From positions 8,791,431 to 8,855,430 of the forward strand of contig NC_049980.1 of the NCBI RefSeq assembly GCF_000003815.2: 64,000 nucleotides of DNA, written 5' to 3'. Shown here piece after piece: positions 59,801-64,000 of the stretch. The DNA is from Branchiostoma floridae (taxonomy: Eukaryota > Chordata > Leptocardii > Amphioxiformes > Branchiostomatidae). Under the pieces are notes generated by a model that searched no databases, was not told the DNA's origin, and saw nothing but the letters and a program-made list of their open reading frames with translations. The position numbers and the translations under genes were made by a program. The stretch's first letter is position 1; each line of letters opens with the position of its first letter.

Positions 59801-61319
59801 GGGGGGACCGTCCTGCCGCCACAGAGGGCCTGTCTCAAGGTACAGTAACAAGGAACAGTTTTGTCTTACATAACTAGTAAAGTCACTCCTGCTCATGGTT
59901 CCATGCCTATCAAACATCCTCAGAGCCTCATGACTGGAACGATGCTGTACGTAGCTTATGTAGGTGGCGCTTTTGTGGCGAGAAAACAATCTCAAATGTG
60001 GCTAAGTTTGTATCCCCCTCATCCCGGTTCATCACTGGGGTGGTACATGTGTTTGTAACGTTGAAGCTCTGAGGAGTATGTCTGTTGGGCATCCTAACAC
60101 AAGCAGGTCAGAGACTTAACTGGTGGTGTAAAAGCCAACTCCAATATCCTAGTATGTTCTACCAAGTTATTTTTGGATACTAATACTGCACATAGAACTG
60201 AGTTTGTAACAGAATTAACAGCAAGTTTTGGGCAAAGGGATTTGTCAGAATCTTTAGATCCTTGTTTCTTATGGATAGGAAGTCTATACTCCAAGCTAAA
60301 AGACTCTATTCCTGTGTAATTTCCACAGATGATGGGAATCGATGGCTCCCATGACTCGGAGCCAGGCATGAACGCCAGACAGCTGGCGCAGGTGGTGTGT
60401 TCCACAGTCATGGCGGGTGAGCTGTCGCTGATGTCTGCCCTGGCAGCTGGGCACCTGGTCCGCAGTCACCTCAGACACAACAGGTGAGAACACACTCAAC
60501 AATAAGCACAATCATGGTTCTGAGTACACGTGTGCAAGGACAGGAATTGTGTGTAATACTGTAAATGCAGAAACTTTCGCGTTGGTTTAATGTTCACGGT
60601 TTTCGCGGTGACCACTTAACCGCGAACTTGAAACCACTGCGAACATTTTTCCATGGCAGTAAGAGACTACAGTGCATGGTGTTACCGCGAACTTAAAACT
60701 ACTGCGAAAATCGTTTTTCCCACTGCCGCGAATTTAAATCCCTGCAAACTTAAATGCATTTACAGTGTGTCAAAGGTGTAAGCCCCTGAGACATAAACAA
60801 GGCATATCTGGTCTGTTGTGCAAAATGGAAAGGAAAGTGATCCAGTTTTAGATCACTGAAGAACTAGTCTTCCACTGGTCAGAGAGGACAGACTATGTAA
60901 AGTATTTACACGTTCATTGTACCGGGTAATTCCCCAACCTCTTTTCAACAAGCACAATGAACAGTGGACCATGGCTTAACGTCCCGTCCTTTCCAACTTT
61001 TAAGAAGATATGCTTGTGATACACCAACAATTCAGAAGCTCATGCATGATGTCATTGACATTAAAAGTGACTTGAATCACAGACCCAACTACTTGTATGG
61101 ATAACCTTCATGATACTTAATACACAATAAGACAACTTCATCATATTTGACTGAAAAAATTCCAGTCTGTATTTGGTGCTATAATTCTCTTCTCACTCGC
61201 CTTACAGGTCAAGACTCAACATGGCCCCAGAAGCACTGAAAAACGATGCGGCCTCCGAGTCGTTACCGAAACTGGCAAATGGCAGAGAACCTGGAACTTG
61301 TACTGCTAAGGCATCTTGA
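47853..61319 (+). CDS. HMGCR: 3-hydroxy-3-methylglutaryl-CoA reductase
   Basis: Seventeen coding exons: 47853-48014, 48750-48861, 51058-51336, 51953-52059, 52444-52566, 53231-53406, 54228-54466, 55211-55377, 55914-56105, 56644-56802, 57173-57330, 57922-58027, 58255-58425, 58930-59070, 59681-59839, 60329-60483, 61208-61319. All phases agree, giving 905 aa (human 888). The enzyme reduces HMG-CoA to mevalonate with two NADPH at the ER membrane, the committed step of isoprenoid and sterol synthesis. Residues 1 to about 350 form the membrane domain with the sterol-sensing domain. About 375-455 is an acidic, variable linker. The rest is the catalytic domain. Catalytic residues are present: Glu557 (TTEGC), Lys689 (TDKK), Asp765 (GQDAAQ), His864 (RSHLRHN). 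Ser870 lies in the AMPK-site context (HNRS). Lys88 and Lys249 match the human ubiquitinated lysines. The start matches the human start residue for residue in position. Three exon edges carry tandem duplications. Confidence 0.97.
48083..48428. mobile_element. hAT-like inverted-repeat element in intron
   Basis: CAGGGCTCGAAAT at the left and ATTTCGAGCCCTG at the right are perfect inverted ends. CTACA flanks both sides. Subterminal GGGTGCACCC-type palindromes are repeated at both ends. The CAGGG end recalls hAT transposons, but the expected 8-bp target duplication is not clear, only five bases. No transposase is present. Confidence 0.7.
49492..49650 (+). mobile_element. tRNA-derived SINE, copy 3 (degraded)
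   Basis: A B-box-like GGGTTCAAATCC, then CAATCTTGTGCTCTTTGGAA and TAGGCACTTAACATG match the SINE body at 1218 and 43931. A (GAT)n-type tract at 49627-49648 follows. It lies in the intron between coding exons 2 and 3 of HMG-CoA reductase. Confidence 0.6.
49864..49995. mobile_element. Dispersed element, family J
   Basis: GGGAGGTAAAAGGTAAATTG at one end, CTACCTTTACCTTAACC at the other, with CAATACCATGCCCTAGACAC and CAACCCACTGTCCC in between. It matches 24010-24130. Confidence 0.6.
50735..51110 (+). repeat. Five-copy tandem array of the exon 3 splice acceptor
   Basis: A unit of 70-77 bp contains TTGACCACTCTGTTGTTTCC then TCTCCCCAG (pyrimidine tract and acceptor) and the first 50 bp of coding exon 3. 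It occurs five times, with exon-like starts at 50768, 50841, 50911, 50981 and 51058. The copies are nearly identical. Only the last continues into the rest of the exon. In the first four, reading from the acceptor in the proper phase gives [13 protein letters not shown] and then a TGA stop. Confidence 0.95.
51780..51877. mobile_element. 100-bp TAGCCTG element, copy 1 (family M)
   Basis: TAGCCTGACTAAAATCGC at the left, then GGTCATTAACCCCAGCCAGT and GAGAGATT, ending CACAGGCTA. Two other copies lie in later introns of the same gene, at 52965 and 55631. Confidence 0.7.
52965..53068. mobile_element. Family M element, copy 2
   Basis: TAGCCTGACTAAAATCACGC at the left and GTATAAAGGCTA at the right, with the conserved GGTCATTAACCCCAGCCAGT. 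Confidence 0.7.
53376..53727 (+). repeat. Eleven-copy tandem array of the exon 6 splice donor
   Basis: A 31-bp unit (CACTCTGGCAGTTCTACCTC then ACCTCGTAAGT) repeats exactly in register. The GT of the donor falls at 53407, 53438, 53469, 53500, 53531, 53562, 53593, 53624, 53655, 53686 and 53717. Copies 2 and 5 have GTAAGC instead of GTAAGT, and copy 5 has two further changes. The first copy is the true end of coding exon 6 (residues LWQFYLTS). Using any later donor would include a TAA directly after the serine codon. Confidence 0.97.
54682..54778. mobile_element. Short inverted-repeat element in intron
   Basis: AGCCTGGGTGCCATCCT at the left and AAGATGGTACCCAGGCT at the right. The ends resemble those of the gap-spanning element at 46958-47590, so it may be a short relative. 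Confidence 0.6.
54822..55031. mobile_element. Family F palindromic element in intron
   Basis: AACTGGATATGACTTTGGAA then ACGGTCAGATGTTTAAGG at the left, inverted against the ACTATCTGAAATG-ATCATATCCAGTTGC right arm. The inner arms pair through CAGTGACAC and GTGTCACTG. Confidence 0.7.
55631..55731. mobile_element. Family M element, copy 3, with target duplication
   Basis: TAGCCTGACTAGAATCGTGC to AACACAGGCTA. CTTCTACTT occurs immediately on both sides (one extra A on the left), indicating a target-site duplication of about 9 bp. Confidence 0.75.
56073..56156 (+). repeat. Two-copy duplication of the exon 9 splice donor
   Basis: A 42-bp unit (ACTACCGTACACCAGCTATG then ACTACTCATTTGTAAGTACC) occurs twice with one clear difference, with donors at 56106 and 56148. 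The unit is 14 codons and open in frame, so the second donor would add [14 protein letters not shown] to the protein without a frameshift. Confidence 0.95.
58040..58117. mobile_element. Family A element, right half only
   Basis: CATTTCTATTTTTTGTTTCT then AACATCCCGGCAAGGTCCGG and TTTGGAAATGTGA match the right arm of family A. The left arm is missing. It begins about 12 bp from the donor of coding exon 12 (58027). Confidence 0.6.
60558..60766. mobile_element. ACTGTAAATGCA inverted-repeat element
   Basis: ACTGTAAATGCAGAAACTTT at the left and AACTTAAATGCATTTACAGT at the right. The interior is made of CGCGAACTT/AAGTTCGCG-like half repeats. It lies in the last intron of HMG-CoA reductase. Confidence 0.75.
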
Positions 61320-62040
61320 TGACAATGTTGACTTTAGATAGCCCTTTGTCAGTTGTGGCAGGTATACGTAGTTAACATCAGTGACTGAAATACTGTTATA
61401 TAATGCCAGAATACATGTAAACAGGACAACTGTATTATACCAAATGTAAATTAGGATATTTTGAATCTTGAGTCAGTAAAAAGTGAATGTCAGTCAAAGT
61501 TTTTAGCTTCTTTTTTTTTAATATCCAGAACTTCTACAAATGGAAATGGATGCTTTTGGTATACTGATCTATACTGTACATGTAATAGAAGACAGCTTTT
61601 AAGTTGATTAATGGTACACTGAATGCTTAGAAATGCAGTCTTTATGAATCAGAATATTCCATCTGCAACCTTCTTTGTACAAGGCTTTCGTTTAAAAGCT
61701 AGTATCTGGAATTTGTTGCCAAGAATTTTTTCTCAGTAGAAGTAAATATGTATATTTCTCAAGATGTTCATAATTGTAGGTATGTAAATTATGTAAAAAG
61801 CTGAGATCTGCTTCCAACGATTCTTGTAATATGAATTCTGCAGCTCGACTGAGATCACTGTTATACATTGTACATCAAGCTGCTACAATGTACATGACAA
61901 AATGTACAATGTATGACCTATTAGTACATGTTATTATTGTTCATGCAGAGGCCTGTAACAGTGTACAAATGTACAATTACTATGCTGGTAGTGTTTGTTT
62001 GATACTGCTTGTGATTTATATTGGATCAATGTTTGTAAAG
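61320..62040 (+). other. 3' untranslated region of HMG-CoA reductase
   Basis: AT-rich sequence following the stop codon without repeats or exons, as expected for a 3' UTR. I did not find an AATAAA on the plus strand, so the polyadenylation site is not defined. Confidence 0.5.
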
Positions 62041-62045
62041 AGATG

Positions 62046-63792
62046 TTTATTGTAAAACATACTGGCTTGTACTTTCTGTTTCATGACAACGTGTGTCCAT
62101 TTTCGATTTCTACACTGTAATGTTTTAAAAGCATTCCAAATAGGTTTCAATCTCACAAAGGCAATCAAAAAAGAAAAGCACAAACTTAGGACTGAATACA
62201 ATTTATTTTCCATTAGAAGTGGGGTAGAATTCAGGAAATAAGATACAAAGGAATTCATCACCCTTCCTAGCTAAATTCAAAGTTTAGAGTCAAGTAGATA
62301 TAATCTGCAAAGGCAAAAGTTTCCTTTCCACAAACTGCATAAGCAAAATCCACTCATTGTAATATACAGCATTCTCCCACCACAAATGCCATAGTCACTA
62401 AAATGCGTGTACACAAGTTAGGAACACTGATTTTGACTGCTGCAGTGTGCTTTTTGTCGAAGAATTTACAATATTCTGCGAAAAGTTAGGAGTGAGGACA
62501 TATTTACATATCACAAGGATTACATACTATACCAAGGAATGCACGCCACTGATAGTTTGCATTGATCATTACATTGCAGGTCATGTTCAGAGCACACTTA
62601 CCACTGCACACAAAAATACCTCTTGAAAAATGATACTTTCAAGAAACAACGTCCACTCTTTTCATGCATCTTCCACTTAGAACATGTACAATATGTTAAA
62701 AGGTTACTTGTATACCTTGCAGCCATGTCAATCAGCACTGACCATTTGTGGAAGTTATTATCAGCATCCATAATAATACTAGTACCATTTCATTTGATAA
62801 CAATGACTCATTGTGAACTGTACAAGAAAGGCTATTTGTACAGATACTGGTAGATACTGTCTGCACACGTACTGAAGGAAACAAATCAGTGCGAGAAGAA
62901 ATCAAGTTCTTTTCACTGTAGGAACTTAATTTTTGGCATCCTTGATAGTCTACTGAGCTGGATACCACCATTGTTAAAATAGCACGGCATTAAACACCAG
63001 TTCACTACATGGTGTGCTGTGTCCAGCAGTGGTTTGTGCACTACAGTGTCTGTGCTGATTTCTCCAAACAGGACTTAAGGATTCAGAAGCTATAAATACT
63101 TGTATCTCCTGTTATGCCAGACACAAAATGGTAACACAGCCAAAGTTGATTATCCAGGATTATCATTAGATTGTGCACTACCGCATTTCTTGTAATAAAG
63201 CGCGCACCCCAAATAATGCTATAAAAATTGAAATGTACATGTATGTCATCAATGTTTGCTAGGCCAGACATTTGCATATGTACCAGTCATCGTCTTACAG
63301 ATACAGAAGCCAATGAGTTGTATGAAGTTAACAAAACAAGGAAAAAATAAAATATAAACTTAAGCTGCTTATGAATACAGACAGCAGCAAGATATTTTAT
63401 ACAAGCAATTCTTTGCCACTAAAAATACAGGCAAACAGTGCAAGCCTACCATGCCATGCACAGACCACTGATAGGAACATGACTATTAATAATGCACTGT
63501 CTAGTCTTCATCATAAGCTCCATGCTAACCATCAGGTTCCCTAGAGAATATGTTAATTGGCTACTGGAATTGATTGATGTTGACAATTACTCAATACTCA
63601 GCTTGTACCACCAGCTGGTGAAAAAAAGCAGTGCCTGGATTTCTACAATCTGGAACAAAAAAAGTGGTCTAAAACATGATAATCATTAGCAATTTTCAAT
63701 AAGCTGTTTTAATTAGAAAGGTTCACTTCTCTCCTGACAATATCTGAGTAATGTTTTAATATCCTAGAGACAATTATCTGTGCACACTAGTT
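62046..63792 (-). other. Possible 3' UTR of a minus-strand gene
   Basis: TTTATT at 62046-62051 and at 62202-62207 are AATAAA on the minus strand. The 1.6 kb beyond them is repeat-poor and AT-rich, like a long 3' UTR leading up to the open frame that ends at 63793. Inference from layout only. Confidence 0.3.
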
Positions 63793-63943
63793 CTACAACT
63801 GCCCTTCGTCTACACTATCAACGATATGGTACTTGAAGGTTTGCCCCGATGGATTTGCATTGTTCAAGTCAAAATAGTGTAGGCTAAACCTACTGAGCAC
63901 CATGTGACACATTCTACTCATGTCTTCTTCATTTTTCATTTCA
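63793..63943 (-). CDS. Possible C-terminal exon of an unrecognised minus-strand gene
   Basis: On the minus strand about 50 codons end in TAG at 63795-63793. The sequence includes RFSLHYFDLNNANPSGQ followed by TFKYHIVDSVDEGQL at the C-terminus. It is well mixed and polar, unlike translated non-coding AT-rich DNA. A possible 3' splice site (AATCAAG) lies at 63944, or the frame could start at an ATG at 63939. I do not recognise the family. The rest of the gene would lie beyond the window. It is arranged tail-to-tail with HMG-CoA reductase. Confidence 0.3.
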
Positions 63944-64000
63944 CTTGATTATCTGAGATAAAAGAGATACACACTGGATCAGGGAAGCACAGGACAAGGT

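Overview
This is a eukaryotic nuclear window with intron-rich genes, consensus GT/AG splice sites and very many short mobile elements. Two of the genes are close to their vertebrate orthologues in sequence and length. The third is a GnRH-type receptor with invertebrate-chordate features. I infer an amphioxus (Branchiostoma) genome. That rests on gene similarity and repeat character, not on a database search. Three runs of N (10788-10887, 23676-23775, 46974-47309) are assembly gaps.

Layout. Positions 1 to about 33000 hold no gene I can model with confidence. This part is a patchwork of small inverted-repeat elements, GC-rich palindromic elements, a tRNA-derived SINE, a decayed retrotransposon end and simple repeats. 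Three weak gene hints remain there: a minus-strand open stretch at 150-449, a promoter-like block at 16405-16579, and an open frame at 21291-21782. From 33 kb on there are three supported genes. The first is a three-exon GnRH-receptor-like GPCR (+, 33068-35321). The second is a five-exon gluconokinase (-, 40908-43012, 189 aa). The third is a 17-coding-exon HMG-CoA reductase (+, 47853-61319, 905 aa) with a plausible promoter and first exon at 45897-46117. The end of the window (about 62040-63960) looks like the 3' end of a further minus-strand gene arranged tail-to-tail with HMG-CoA reductase.

The genes do not form a pathway. HMG-CoA reductase is the committed step of the mevalonate pathway. 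Gluconokinase feeds gluconate into the pentose phosphate pathway. The GPCR is a neuropeptide receptor.

The most striking observation is that exon edges here have been copied in tandem. In HMG-CoA reductase the 3' splice site of coding exon 3 is present five times (period 70-77 bp). The 5' splice site of coding exon 6 is present eleven times at an exact 31-bp period. The 5' splice site of coding exon 9 is present twice (42 bp, in frame). In the neighbouring gluconokinase the end of the last exon, including a stop codon, is duplicated downstream (period 175 bp) with its reading frame intact. In the two longer arrays only the outermost copy gives a productive junction. The other copies lead straight into a stop codon.
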